Assembly (NCBI GenBank): GCA_040954595.2
Contig: CM082594.2
Span: forward strand, 5,704,001-5,768,000
Length of the DNA: 64,000 nt
From: Balanoglossus misakiensis
Taxonomy: Eukaryota; Hemichordata
Reading direction: 5' to 3'
The notes under the pieces were generated by a model. It searched no databases and was not told the origin of the DNA. It was given only the letters and a program-made list of their open reading frames with translations. The position numbers and the translations under genes are program-made. Positions within the stretch are counted from its first letter, which is position 1. Each line of letters begins with the position of its first letter. Shown piece by piece: positions 1-23,200 of the stretch.

Positions 1-1296
1 TCTTTTCATTTTGACTGAAAAAATTATGATACATTTTTTCAGAACATGAATGGGTGTGTTTTAAAATAGATGGACTTTTTCTACTACGAGAAATCACATT
101 AACTTTAATCAGATCCTAAAACTAAAACACACATTTCTCGTACATTCATGTCTATTTCCACTGAATTTCAAAAAGAAATTTATTTTTTCTGTGGATCACA
201 TCCCTTTTTAATACCACAGTTCAACTGACAATATAGTTGTAGTATTACTGCATACTTCTATTGTTGGAGTTGATTAACACATGCTTTGTTACTCTGGGTA
301 AATTCCATTCTTTTTGAGAGGGTAGGGGGTATGTGCAAAGACTCAAGTCATCACAAGGAATCAGACATACAAGCAACAAAGCACTTTAGTAACAAATTAT
401 CACAAAACAAGCAAGCAGCACACATATCACGAAGAAGTCAGTAGAAGGAAAAATAAGAGTTAATGCCATTATGCTTTATGCTAAACAACAAGAAAATGAG
501 GTTCATACACAGTACATGTACGAAGAAAAATATTATCGAAACCTCAAAGATGCTGTATAGATTTTCACATGAAATGTACAGGTAACTTTAAATTTCAATG
601 TGCATGTGATTCTTTCCATTGAAAGGCAATCTGATAATTATTGAGTTACAATACAGAGTTCATATCTTGATGAGAAAGGTTAACTTGATGTCACATGAGA
701 AGGGCATACATGGATGAGATTATTTTGTGAGGTAGAGCTGGGAGACCTTAAAGCCAAGATTGACGGTGAAACTTGAGTTAGTGGTAATGCAAGTGAGTTA
801 TGACAGATGAATTACAAAGTGTCGTAAACAAGACGGTGGTGCCCTAAAGACCAAGAAACCCTCTCATCAGCCAAAAACCAGACAGAATACACTTTCGGTT
901 GGATCTGAATTATTGTGGCAATCTTGGTGGCATGGATTTGTTACATTTCATGAACATGCGATGCATCGATGATATCATGGTGAGATCGCTGACGAATATG
1001 TTATTGAAACTAATCTCTCCATAACTTGCAGCCCAATGATTAGTTAGTTAGCACTGTCATCTGTTTTTCCCAACTCACCAATGTATCCCATACCCAAAAG
1101 ATGAACATTTTGACAATTTGGAAATAAAAAGACCCCAACCAAACCAAACCCAACCACACCAACATTGATGCCAGACACAGATCGCATGCAATGTACAAGT
1201 ACACATTCATGTTCCTACATTCTCACAACAGAGTATACAGTCATCTCTAATTTGCAAATGCCTATATATGGTCAAAAGAGCATTTTCTGGACCTAC
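1..1296. other. noncoding: downstream intron of the MEGF10-like gene
   Basis: No open frame with EGF, membrane-helix or cytoplasmic-tail character was found on either strand. The last EGF exon to the right ends in a phase-1 splice donor at 1296-1295, so this stretch is most simply intron sequence leading to exons beyond the left edge. Confidence 0.5.
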
Positions 1297-10461
<9,165 letters not shown>

Positions 10462-13400
10462 CCTGGTAAAATCAGCCTCTGCACTTCAACTTATAATCTG
10501 AGAGGGAAAACAGAAATGTACAAATTATAACTTGTGATGTACGTGTGAAGGGAATCACAATTACATATTTGCCTGGAAATCCAGAAAGTCACACAACAGT
10601 AATCCTACATCTTGATAAAGGGACATGAACAATTCATTGTACATGAAATATCAAAGTTCACATCAAGACGTGGGTGTTCAGACTAATACTAGGGTTTGCA
10701 ACTTATTGCATGGCTTACAGGCTTGGGGCAAAATTAAATATTAAAACTTACCCACTCGCAATATTTACAAAACTAATCACTCAATCATGTAGATGTTTGG
10801 CTAAATATTTTGCTACATGTTTGTTTTCTTCATAAAAAGCTAAATCTAATTTTGCCTGGTGATCATTGTCACATGGGTGGAGTTAGTTTCACATGATTAT
10901 TGAGAGAGTGTCATCCATTGGAAAGAAGTTTAAATTCATGTGCATTGCATACACCATTAACACCAACGTACGCAAAGCTGATGTTTGGTGTATCAAGACG
11001 GTTACCCCCTGGATATTCAGTCAAGGCTGGGGTTAGGGATAGGGTTAATGAAAGCCTCTGGCGGGAAAATACCCAGGGGGTGACTGCCCTAGCATCAGGA
11101 GTCAATATCACATCCTGAACAGCAGGAAGCAAGCTAATAGTTTCTACAACATTATCAAATATCAGATACATCACAACTTTACTCAACAGGGGACATTTAT
11201 ACATTGGAAGTAAAAGTCATACGATTGTTTACATCCGCTAAAGAGAAATTGAGTTCTTTGTCGACAAATACTACTGATATTAATTTACGGCAAACATAAT
11301 CACAAGCCTGCATACATTTCCAAAGAAGATTTTGCAGTATTTGCATCTAAATATTATTGCAGAACTCGTCAGAAACTGCTGTTGCCTGTGTTATGATATT
11401 GTGTACATTTACAAAGATGAAATTGCCAGTATTCTAGTGGCGTGACTTTTAGCTCATTTCCGGATCAATTTCATATCTGACCCACTTTGGATATCCGCAT
11501 AACCAGTTCCACGTAACACACCGACTGCAAGGAAGGATATTCATATCATGTTTAGAGTACACCCCTTTCCTTTGTATTGACTTTATCTGATTTCAAACAT
11601 GACATGGAATGCATGAAATTCCACATCAATGAAACTCCAAATGTAAAGGACTGGGTACCTGCACATGTTTTGTGTTCATGTAACTATGTGTGATGTTACC
11701 AGTTTAATATCAAGAGATATTCTTTTCATAAGAAAGAGACAAAAGGTTATCATAGTTATGTTTCTGGAACAGAGAAAGTATGCACTGAGTTTGTCATGTT
11801 CCTGTTTACATTTATTATAATCACCAAAAGAGATGACTTGACCCAGTAGTTTCTGTCCTTCATAAGCCCTGTTGCTAAGACTAACACTATGATGGATAAC
11901 AGGTGTGGTCATCAGATTATGGCAAAGGACCTTGGGTATGATGCGATTGAGCTTGAGGCTTTATTAAAAAAAGTAAACTTGCGAGAATCAACCCCTCAGC
12001 AGACTGGAGGGGTCAGGGTTACACAACAAGTACACTGACTTTCCAACGGTGACCTTCACTCTGGGGTCAATCATGTATCAGTACTTTTTGAGCCTTGGGG
12101 AATGTAATAACTTTCAATACTTGATAGTCATGAAGTTTACATTTCCCACGGGCAAAGCAAGCTGAAGTCACTGCAAGAAGGTGACATCTGCATATTTCCA
12201 ATTTTTTACATGCAGTCCAGAAAAAGTAATGGTGCACATCAAAGCAAAGTTTGAATGCATGCGGTAGTCTTACCATGATGCACATCACGTCTTGAAGTCA
12301 ACACAAACTGTTCAAAGTCCTTCAAATGACCTGTCACCTTATTTTGTTTGTACTTGTTTTCAGTAACCTCACATCTTTCATTTTATGATTACAATATTAC
12401 CCGAGGGTCGCCACGACAATATTTGAAATTTGAGAACCAAACCACCTGAAATTTGTCAAAACCCCTGGACTCTTCACAACAAAGTGCACTAAGGAAAGTG
12501 TGACCAGATTTTCCGCACTCTCGTTTTGATCAAATCCTGTCTGTGGGGCGCGATGTCTTCCTAACACCACGCAGAATAACAGCTCAGAGGGTACAGAGTA
12601 ATTGGCAAGATGCCAGTTATGACATAAGTGAAATGCCCTGCACGGAGAGAATGATGGGAAGGGAACACTGTTTAAGGCCAAACAATCACTCATGAGGACT
12701 ATGCACTTTTAGATCTGGTAAAACTGAAAATGGTGTGGAGGCAGAAGTTATATTCTACAAACATTGAGGATTAGTAGCTGAAGTCCATATGAGTGTGTTC
12801 CTATGTACAAAGTCTGTGTTTTAGCAGTTAAGCCAGTTCAATACGCCCTCTTCGGTTCAGTGCATATATGGACAAGCATCATGCTGTAGACACAGTGGAT
12901 GTAAACCATTTGTTGTGGATGGGTATCTTACCTGCATGTGTCTATAGACATAGTTGCTGTCACTGTTACAGTTTGAATACAGACTGAATGCAATAATCTA
13001 CCAACTCTTAAATGTGCAAGGGGTTATATGATTAAAGTACAGCTGTCATATGAAGGTCTAAAACATTCCTAAAACATCTAGTACGAACAAATTGCGCACA
13101 TGGCAGAGTAACATGGTACCAGTCACTCTCTCTGTTGTGTTATGTGTAAACCTCTGTTCTTTAGCAGTAGCTGTGGTTTCTACACCACACCCTGTATTTA
13201 ACACGCTGTCACTCTTGTGTAAGGTTATTCTTCAGCCCTATTGTGTAACAACATAAAATGCAATGATATGTGACCCCTTGTTTTTCTTATATACGATCTA
13301 GGTCCGGGACAAAACCAAGAAGCTACTTGGTGGCTATGAGGGGAAAAACCATAAAAACCACACACAGCTTTCACTTTTGCATTCTCAATACCCAGAATTC

Positions 13401-13843
13401 CTCTGGTCACTCTCTGTCTATCTTGATACCCAGAAATCAACTCGTCTGGGAATTCCAAAGTACGATGACTAGGGCCACAGTTTAAGGGTATGAAAGTGAA
13501 ATGTTCGGTTTCTGCTATTGCTAGATTTAGATACAAATTCTGAAACTTGGCCGCAAGAAGCTACTTTTTGCGACTGAATAGTGAATCTCTTTATTTCAGT
13601 ACTATTGCTACTTTTTGTGACTGAATGCAAGGTGACTTTTCCCAATGATTCAAATTTTCTGATGGGCTGGAGACGACAAAACTTGCAAAGAACCAAGTTT
13701 CAGCAAGTTGAATTGGGTATATGTATACATCCTTCAGTTCATACAGACCTTCAAAATGGATAGCCCACACTCAAGGCTCTGTCTGCACTACAGTGCCTTG
13801 ACAATAACAACATACACGCAACACATAGATGTTACTGACTCAC

Positions 13844-13930
13844 CTCGGCTCGACTGACTCAGTGACTGTCCACTTGTTGATTGTTTTGGTTGTCACGTAG
13901 AAAATAACACCAGTCGCAGTGAAGACGTAC
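13844..13930 (-). promoter_or_regulatory. candidate noncoding first exon of MEGF10-like gene
   Basis: On the minus strand a strong donor (CGAG|GTGAGTC) ends at 13844. It could splice to the acceptor at 10498. The right boundary is a guess because no promoter motif is clear. Confidence 0.3.
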
Positions 13931-15402
13931 TATCACAATACCAGCTAGTTGTGTACTTCAGGGAAAACTTGTCAGATGTCCAACTTCTTGGAGAACTTTG
14001 GACCGTACGTGTTTACCAAAACAGTTGCGAAATGTCTCTACTGTGAGAGAGAGAGAGAAAAAAGACCAGGCCGTTATGACGTTTTCACACTGACTGTGAC
14101 GAGGCTGGACGACTTAAAAACTTTTCAATGGACACTTAGGACATGCATTGTTGACGATAAACAAATCCTCTTGACATTCAAATTGGGCACATACCACTTG
14201 AACGTGGGTGGGTCTTACGTGTACACCTGAAGTGAGGGGGGTTTATTGTATCTTTACAAAGAAGAATCTCGAGAAGTAAAATGTATTTTTGCGATGACGA
14301 AATCTGGTAAGAGTGCTCTGTTCTGCTTTCTAGATAAATACCATATCTTCAGAGACACAGGCAGCCATTCACTGATTCTCTACATGCAAAATAAACAGCT
14401 ATAGCCCCCAGCCAATACAATGAAGCCACCCAACTCCAACAACATAGCTACCCCGACGACTTTCGTATTCCCAAGTGAACCCACTCCCGCCCTATGACGC
14501 AGGGGTCGTACGACCAAACATGGACATCGTCCCACATACATTAGCCATATACGGCATGAAAGTTTTGTATGGCCAGAGAGCTACAGTGCATTCATTGCAA
14601 AGTTTCACACTTCGTCTGACTGACAAACAACAATAGGCATAATAGACGAGTTAAGAATAGAGTCTCAACGTCACTTTAGTATGGCACGCATGTCTAAATG
14701 TTTTGGTGGATATATGTAGGTCATATTCTTCGGCATATACACTGCAGCGTGCTCCATTCATGTGGTTTCCAAATCAATAGCATATTGTCTTGATCTCTCA
14801 ATCCCTTTCAGACATTCTGTCAATTTGCATAACTGTTAACAGTTACACAAGACTTAACACCAACTGAGCTCTCAATCAACAACAATCAGGGAAACATACA
14901 TGCACATGTTTAGCAAACTAGCTCTCTATCAACACTCAACAGACTGTTTAAGTGTTGAACAAATACCATATGGTCGGCAACCTGGTATTCACAGTCAATC
15001 ATCTTTTCAGCCCTTGTTTCAACATTCTAAACTACCTACATGTGTGCAATTTTTACACAGAAAGCTTCTGTAGATTTACAAGCTCTGTCTGTGTCATGTA
15101 CATGTACATATATGTCATACTGTAGAGGGATCGATTCTCCTCCATAATCTATGAAGTTGAAGATAGCCAGTGGATTAACATTGAAGAGGGTCAGAATGTC
15201 AAACACTCTGCATCAACCTGCAGCTTCACAAGCGAGCCCTCTCACAAGGTGATCGACAACTAGCATTGATATCTGATCACGAAATGGTTACCCTTTGAGT
15301 GCAAGTTTTAAATAAATATAAGATTGAGCAAACCCTTTGAGTTGTGTATTGAACCTGTATATATCATCACTGCTACAGTACCATTGTCAAGTATATGTAT
15401 AA

Positions 15403-15470
15403 ATAGTCTGGTAACTAGCCGTATTTACTTCCAAGGAAGCAAAGCAGACAAAATACGGCTAGGTACTAGA
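15403..15470. repeat. short hairpin element, related to the 49-kb inverted-repeat element
   Basis: gtctggtaactagccgtat is followed within about 30 bp by its near reverse complement, atacggctaggtactagac. The same arm sequence forms the terminal inverted repeats of the element at 48979-49396. Confidence 0.6.
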
Positions 15471-17068
15471 CTAATGTATAAACACAAAAGTGAGTTTGAC
15501 AATGGTGATTTCTAGTTGAACCCCGAAAAGCTGGAGGCCAGATAAAATCCAACCTCCACTCTGGCTTTATCTAATCACTTCTCAAGGACTCAATTACTGC
15601 CATAAAATAAAGGATTATCACCAAGTGTGTGTGCTCATCAAGTACTATTCTTCTTGGACTGTCATCTCGGTTGTTGACAAAGACTGATAAAAGAGAGGAC
15701 TGCTGACACAAATCATTTCAAAGTTTGTCTTGCAGCATGTGACTTTGAAATTTGATGAGCCACACAAGACAAGTTCAATGATGATGGGGTGATAAAATCT
15801 GAGTTTGGCCGTGGTGGATGGAGTGTGTCAATGTTACAGCCTGTGGAGGTATTGACACACTGGGGACCTAGAGGGACTCTACCCTTGAGAAGTTCTGGAG
15901 TGCTAGACTGTATTCAACATCAAAACAAAACTGATGCTTCTACAGCATTATGATAAATTGTCGCAACAGCAGTTTCAAATCAACTTTCTCATTGGCTAAA
16001 TCCAAGTGGACCCATCCGACTGACCTCTTCATCGTGAACTTGCTCACATATAATTCTGTAGATAAACACTCGTCAACTTTTGTATTCTGCCTATGTCCCA
16101 GACTATCAGCCTCGTCGGCTGGTGATTGACTGTACTGAATGCCAATCAACATGTATCATGTTGTCACAAATTTAAATAGGCGAGACAAAAATTCAGTTTC
16201 ACAAAACCTCCATTCCACGCCCTGTTACAAATTATAAAGCCAAACATACAGCTGGCATACCACTCAAATATCAAACGGGACCAGGATCCCAGTATGACCT
16301 ATACACAATCAATCACAGCAATTCACATGTGGGGTTGATGACCGCAAGTTAAATTGTATGCCATATATACATGTACATTATTACTATTGACCTATATAAT
16401 GACTTTCTGCAATTGAAAATTATGGAGGAGGAAATGTACTGTTTATAATAAAGCAGAGAAAGTAACACAGGAAGTGTCAAAAATGACCTCCTTCTATTCA
16501 GTACCAGTATTAGTTTACCAATACCAATATTTTGTACAATATATTATCTACATGTACATGTAGAGTTTCAGGGGTACGTGACACAAAATGTATGATCCAA
16601 ATAGAGCTTTTTTGTATACATGTTCATCCAGGTGCTTTGTAGTATTGTTCAATTGTACATTGATCAGTGGCCATGGCTAAAATCTCCTTTGGGGGTCAGA
16701 TGGTTCTACTTCATTAAAATTTAAGCTCAGTACCTGTCTCAAGGTCAGAGTAATTAAGAATCTTCACAAAGCCCCCAAATCAACAATAACACCAGGCACG
16801 TATATGTGCTTAAAGAATTGATTTTCTCATCACATTTAAATTATTATAATTGTTCACTGACCATATTGTTCCCCAATTAGGTAATCACTGTTTGTGGAAA
16901 CTCTTTGAAAACAGACCAGGATAATAACATTTTCTCATGGAAATTCCATACATTCATCCAAACATAAGCCCTGCAGAGTTCTGAATACATGTAAACAAAC
17001 ATAATTAAACCATGAGTTACGTGCTGTGAGATCTTCACAAATACACACACACACACACACACAGAAAG

Positions 17069-17173
17069 TACAGTGAAACCTGTCATAACAGACACCTCCC
17101 TTATCAGGACACCTCTCTATTAAGGACAGATTTTCTGGTCCAGAGGTGTCCTTAATAGACAGGTTTCACTGTA
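17069..17173. repeat. palindromic element with 16-bp perfect terminal inverted repeats
   Basis: It begins tacagtgaaacctgtc and ends with the exact reverse complement, gacaggtttcactgta. Internal arms (gacacctc / gaggtgtcc) also pair, so most of the 105 bp could fold back. It follows a (CA)n tract. Confidence 0.75.
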
Positions 17174-19415
17174 CCTCAATTAACTCCAACAATATCTACA
17201 TACATCCACTCACCTTAAGACTCCTGTCAAAGACTCGAATTGAAACAGACTATTGGCAGATGAGAATTTAAATAAGTAAGACATCTCCAGACTGTCATAC
17301 AGACACTCAACTAAATACCGTAGTCATTATTTGACGAGCATACTACGCCACTAGTAGCAGAAACGCTGGAGTAGTATTACACGCGTGAGTAATGGGTCTG
17401 ACACACTGCTGTCTATGACACATTACAATCCAATGCATCAGACAGAACACATGTTAGTGTGTATATAAACAGAGGAAGTTCACTTCTGTGCTGAGCATGG
17501 AACATGTACAACAGCACAAGAGGAACTTTCCATAAAACACTGATCTCTCAGCCTATCAGATCATTCATTGAAATGTACGCTATACAATGCACTAAATGAA
17601 ACGAACGAATCCCTAAAATTTGAGTACGCCAAACGACAAAATCCCCTTCAAGGCCTCAATGTGGTCTGACTCAAAACTCATTGATGATTCAGCCACGTGT
17701 TTCCGTCCGCCAATTACAACGAATTCCGAAAAGGTCATGGAAATCTGCTCAGCATGTCTGCGGATATTACTACAATTTATTATGTTTTTTCCACGGATGT
17801 TTGCATCAGGGAAGCTATTGTGTGTATGAGATATGCTGAAGTATGATAATCAGCACTGAGCAAAATTTACAATAGATACAATTATGCCATGCATCTGCCC
17901 CTGGAGAATCACCTTTCTATAGTAGTGCTGCAAGTATTAATGACACATATTACAATATGCGAAATGTTATGTAGTAGATATCCTGGCCTGGATTTTAAGA
18001 GCAAACTATAACAGATCCCCTTCTTCCTCTCCATTTTTTACGTGGATGAAAATTTACAAATATAACGCATACATATTTGCATAATTAAAACTGTGTAAGA
18101 CCACACACATCTACCACTATATCTAATTGGCTAATTACAACCTAATAATAATATTTCATATAAAATCAAAAATGAGAATGCAGTTGTCATTAGGTATTAA
18201 ATCGACAGTGTAAAGATTGATCCACATGCATAATTATTAAGATGGCTATAGGTTCGCGTTCAGATGACAATTTTATTCCACATCGATTACACTGGCTGGT
18301 TTTGTTTCCTGTGGTTGTGTTGGCAAGATGCCAAGTCAAAAGAGAGCCTGGCAATTCATCTTTGTATTTAATGCTTTTTAAAAGGGAACTGGTGATATTT
18401 ATTGCAAGTTTTATGAGATTGAACAGCCTACGGATAAGCATGAATAATGGACAGTTAACGGAACCAAATTGTTATTAAGTGGAGAAATTAATGCTATGGA
18501 GAATTCCAGTACTATTATTAAAACTGGAAAAAATGTTGAGACATGGAAAAAGAGGGCACATGTTTCAACCGGTTACCCGCAATTAAAATTTACAATATGG
18601 CATGGTATAAGTGTGAATTTTATTATGAAGGATGGATGTCCCAGGCAGCGGGCAGTTTGATATATCCATAAATAGAGAAATATTTCACTTGGATATGGTC
18701 CAAGAAACAGACATTTGAAATAGATGTGGAAGCTATCTGTGATGCACACTGACAATTGGTTTTATGAAAGGCGTTTGTGCTCTGCAGACAGGCTTCAAAG
18801 TGCCTGATCTTTGATCTCACACTTACAGTACATATGCATGTATGTACAAAGCATTGTACACACACAATGGCACGAATGAAGTACGAGTCGTGACCTTGCA
18901 TTTCGCGGCTACACGTGTTTCTCGTACATTTAACATGTCGGGGAAAGCTACTGTTACGTGAAACTACGACTCTTGACAAAACCGTGAAACTAGTGTCAAC
19001 CGACCCGCCAACCCACACACATTTTTGAACGCCCACCTGACTTATTGGTTTCATCATGGACGTACATGTTTCATGAACTACGACTCTTTCCTAGCCCTTT
19101 TCTGATTGAATTCCTTTAAATATGTGTATGATCGATATATTAATGATCGAATAAGTTTTAGTGGTAGAGTGTGATGGACAGAAAGAAACGATAATGGGCT
19201 GCTTTCGGCCTGAAGCCAAGTTATATGCGCAGTGCAGTGCAGTGTACATGTACGTCCATCATGTTGAACTTCGAAGTCAAAACATCACGTCGGTCGTCAA
19301 ATAAACCAGCTCAAAGTCCACAGAAGAAGGCAAATATAGACGAGTACGAGTTGACCTCCCCTTTCCATACACATTAAGCTGAAAAAAAATTCCAGAAAAT
19401 GTTAAAATTACTCAC

Positions 19416-19480
19416 TGAAAGACGACGACTCAACTCTGTCTTCTGCTTCTGATCGTCCTCTAAACCGGATGTAAACAATG
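19416..19480 (-). promoter_or_regulatory. alternative candidate noncoding first exon, near ADAM10-like promoter
   Basis: A minus-strand donor (TTTCA|GTGAGTAA) ends at 19416. If used, the MEGF10-like and ADAM10-like genes would be transcribed divergently from a shared region at about 19.5-19.95 kb. This is inference from splice-site quality only. Confidence 0.3.
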
Positions 19481-19983
19481 TACAGTCGATCACGCCGGTG
19501 CCACGCCCACACTGACTGTGACGACCTTGATTAATAGGCTCGATCGCAGGTTTTTGTTTTTGAAAAGGTCCTGCTTATGTTTCAAGATTATTCTGTTAAA
19601 AAATAAACCAAATGTTGACTCAAAAAAGACAAGATGGAGACAAATACAGAGTGGGAGACAAATGTTTGGTATAAAAGTGTTGGCTTATCAAGACTGTGTT
19701 TGATGCGCCTGCAGAGGGCGCCGGTCAATGTGAATTTTGTCGTCTGCTGCAACATGGACACTGCTGGTAACGTTTCTTATCAATATGTCATTTTCCATCA
19801 CAGAGGATCACATTTTTTAATACCTTGTAGCCGACAATGTTCCCTAAATTCACTGATTGTACAATATCTACCTGGTTTGCGCGCTGAAACTTTAACTGAC
19901 AGGATTTGAGAAAGCGACTGTAGCAGACTGATTTCTTTCACGTACATTTCGGCAAATGAAATATATTCGGGTTACAAGCCACG

Positions 19984-20142
19984 ATGTACATCAGATGCTT
20001 TGGAATTTTCTTCTTTCTGGTGTCGCTTAGTCTACGAGAATTATGTTCAGGTAAGTCATGAGTCAGTCAGTGTATCCTCTATGTTTTCTTGACGGGTTTG
20101 GTTGATGGATGGATGGATGGATGGATAGATAGAATATAGATG

Positions 20143-20225
<83 letters not shown>

Positions 20226-23200
20226 GTAGATAGATTCAATTTACACTCCATTTTTTATTTAGGAACACCACTGAATAAATTCATCAAGAACTTTGAACCA
20301 GTCTATTACAATAGAGATGAGCTCACTTCAAGACATCACATTGTCAAAAGGTCACCAAGAAAAAATCTACAATTGCAGTTCTCAGCATTTGATAAGTATG
20401 CAACAACAACATGAATAGACACAACTCAATGGAACAAAGTTATTGCATCCAGGGGATTTTTTTCGATTTATTACCAGTGCTTGTATAAACTTGGTTACCT
20501 TGTAACCATCTTTACAATGGTAGAAAATATGTCTTAGTTACTTTTCTACTTTCAAATAAATGAACCAACAATGCCCATTCTTCATGATTTTATAATATTT
20601 TCTTTTTACACACATTTCCACAGGTTGTTTGAGTTACAGCTGCATCAAGACAGGGCTGTCTTCACAGCTGATGCAGTCATTGAGACTGGCACTGGAACTC
20701 CGATTGAGTTTGATCAGTCAAGGGTCTACATTGGAAGTTTGAAAGGTCAGTCTGCTGGGGGACAAACTAATACAGCTATTTAATATCTTCTAGTTTCAAA
20801 GTTTGTACATAAAACGAAGCCTTCTTTCCAATGAGCAGCGCCCTCATCATGTGGTAAAATGTTAGACATTTGTTTTCACAGAAATAACACTGTCTCTCGG
20901 TACCATTATGAATAAAGTGCCTGTTTTGAGAATCACAGCTGAAATCCAGATATACATTTGTTTTCTTATAATTTGCTGGCAGTTCTGAACAAGTATAAGT
21001 TTATGATTATGTCAGGGAAATGTGATTGTTCTATTGGATATAAAAAACTTCAATTTGGATACAAAAAGTAGAAATAACTCACAGGATGAACCTGATAAAA
21101 TGTGTTTGAAGAAGAATGTGAAAATTATGTTTCTCGTCATAGGTCAAATCAACACTGCCGTGCATGGTGTCATCACAGAAGAAGGCTTGTTTGATGGTAA
21201 TATCATCACCCCAGAAAACGAGTACATCATCGAGTCAGCGGCAAGATATTTCCAACAGGATGGTTCAGGTGATACCGCGAAAAGCGTAGACTTTCAGTCC
21301 ATAATTTACAGAATATCAGATATTGAGTTTCCGAGCAATTTGCCCATGCACTGCGGATTCAAGTACGGGCCGGGAATCGCCTTGAAGAGAATGCGAGCCA
21401 AGTACGGTGGGTGGCTGCGGCGACCGAAGCGATACAACACCCAGAGGACCTGCTGTGGCTTGTTCCTGCAAGGGGATCACACGTTCACGCAGTACCACGG
21501 GTCGGTCATCTCAGCCGTGGAGGCACTCGTTCTTCTCATCCAGAGCATGAACATCATGTACCCCGTGGTGGACTTTGATGACGACGGCGGTGCGGACAAC
21601 ATCACGTTCGCGGTGCAGCGAATGAAGATGTACACTGCGGAGTCCCTGGGCGATCCCGACTACCCGCTCGGCGGGGATCTCTCCGACTCCTCCGAGTACC
21701 TGGATCTGTTTTCCATGATGGGGAACTATGACGATTACTGCCTGGCGTATGTTTTCACGGATCGGGAGTTCGATGAAGGTGTTCTTGGTCTGGCCTGGAA
21801 AGCAAGCCATCTGAGTATTAGTGGTGGAATCTGCCAGAATCGAGTGGTGAGAGTCACAACAAATCTTGAAGATTTAGAATTGTAAACCATCAAGAAGACT
21901 TGTAGTATAAAATGCAGAAAATAACCCTGTTTCTTTTTCTTTTCAGTATTTTGCTGGAACGCTGCAAAATTTGAATACAGGACTTGTGACTTTGCGGAAT
22001 GACGGTCTTCATCTCCCGGCTGTTGTCATGTCTTTTACTCTGGAACATGAAATTGGTCATTCCTTTGGAGCTAGTGTAAGATAAACGTGGTTGTCCTTGT
22101 GTTTGTCTCGAGACTATCCAGCGATTACCACAATGGTCCAGTCCAAATCCATTGTTTTCTACAGTAAGGTTGGACCTCTAGAGGGAACTGGTGGTGAAAG
22201 GGTTAGAACTTAGACCTTCAAGCCAAACTCAAAACCACCTGCTGTAGTTTGTGGGGTTTTTTTTTTAAAAGAGTGAGCAGACCCTGCCCAACTTGCAGCA
22301 TCCACCATAAACAAATCTATAGCTATCCCCTCCCCAGCTATTATTGTCAATACACCACATGTATAACTAACTGTACACCTGATTCCTAAATGTAGCATGA
22401 CATACTCACAAGTGATGTCTGTTCACCGGGTGAGGAGGAAGGAGGGGTGTACACCATGAATCCATATGCAGTGGATGGATCGCAACCAAACAACAGAAGA
22501 TTTTCCCCGTGCTCTAAGGAGGAGATGGATAGCATCATCAAAGCTTTTGGCATCAGCAGTGATGGTTGCTTTATAGGTTAGTCAGGTTTGTTTGTTTGAA
22601 AGGACAAGTATTTGAGAAGTCCACCACAATACAATGTCTCTCACCTCAACGATTCTTGAAAGTTGCAGAATATGAGCAAATTCACTCTTCTACTCCTAGT
22701 TAAAGTATCCCGAAGAACTTCAGGAAAGTCCTTGAAATTTGAGCATCTACATGTATATACCCTGGATTTGCTTGCTAAAAACTAACACTTACATTTTTCT
22801 GCCTCTCTGCAGAACATCCACTGTCAGTTTGTGGCAATGGCATTGTTGAAGGTGATGAAGAGTGTGATTGTGGATTCACCCACGACTGTGTGGATGACTG
22901 TTGTTATCCAATGGACAGCGGTGGAATGTCTGATGGTACACCCTGTACTCTCAAACCAGGTGCTGTATGTAGGTGAGCATGCAAGCTGTGACGATGTATT
23001 AACCAGTACAGTAAAACCTGTCTAAACCGAACCCTGTCTAATCTGAAAAGCTGCCTTTTACCGACGACATAATCACCAGTGAAAACTGATCCATTTCTTC
23101 AGTCCGTTTGGTGTTTGGTTTAGACATGTTTTAATGTACTTTGAGGCAATTTGCATCTGTAGAAGTCCCTTTCACTGTAAAACAGTAAATGTGGGGATTT

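Larger units (their letters stand above)
10498..19983. other. long noncoding stretch: 5' introns and promoters
   Basis: No exon is supported here apart from the two candidate noncoding first exons. It contains small inverted-repeat elements (15403-15470 and 17069-17173) and a (CA)n tract at 17043-17062. Open frames are short, lack codon-like composition and show no domain. Confidence 0.55.

Noticed and set aside
13949-14230. 93-codon plus-strand frame
   Set aside because: No domain, no splice context, and a composition like the surrounding noncoding DNA.
19634-19909. 91-codon plus-strand frame just before the ADAM10-like start
   Set aside because: It does not connect in phase to exon 2 and has no signal peptide. 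The exon at 19984 has both.
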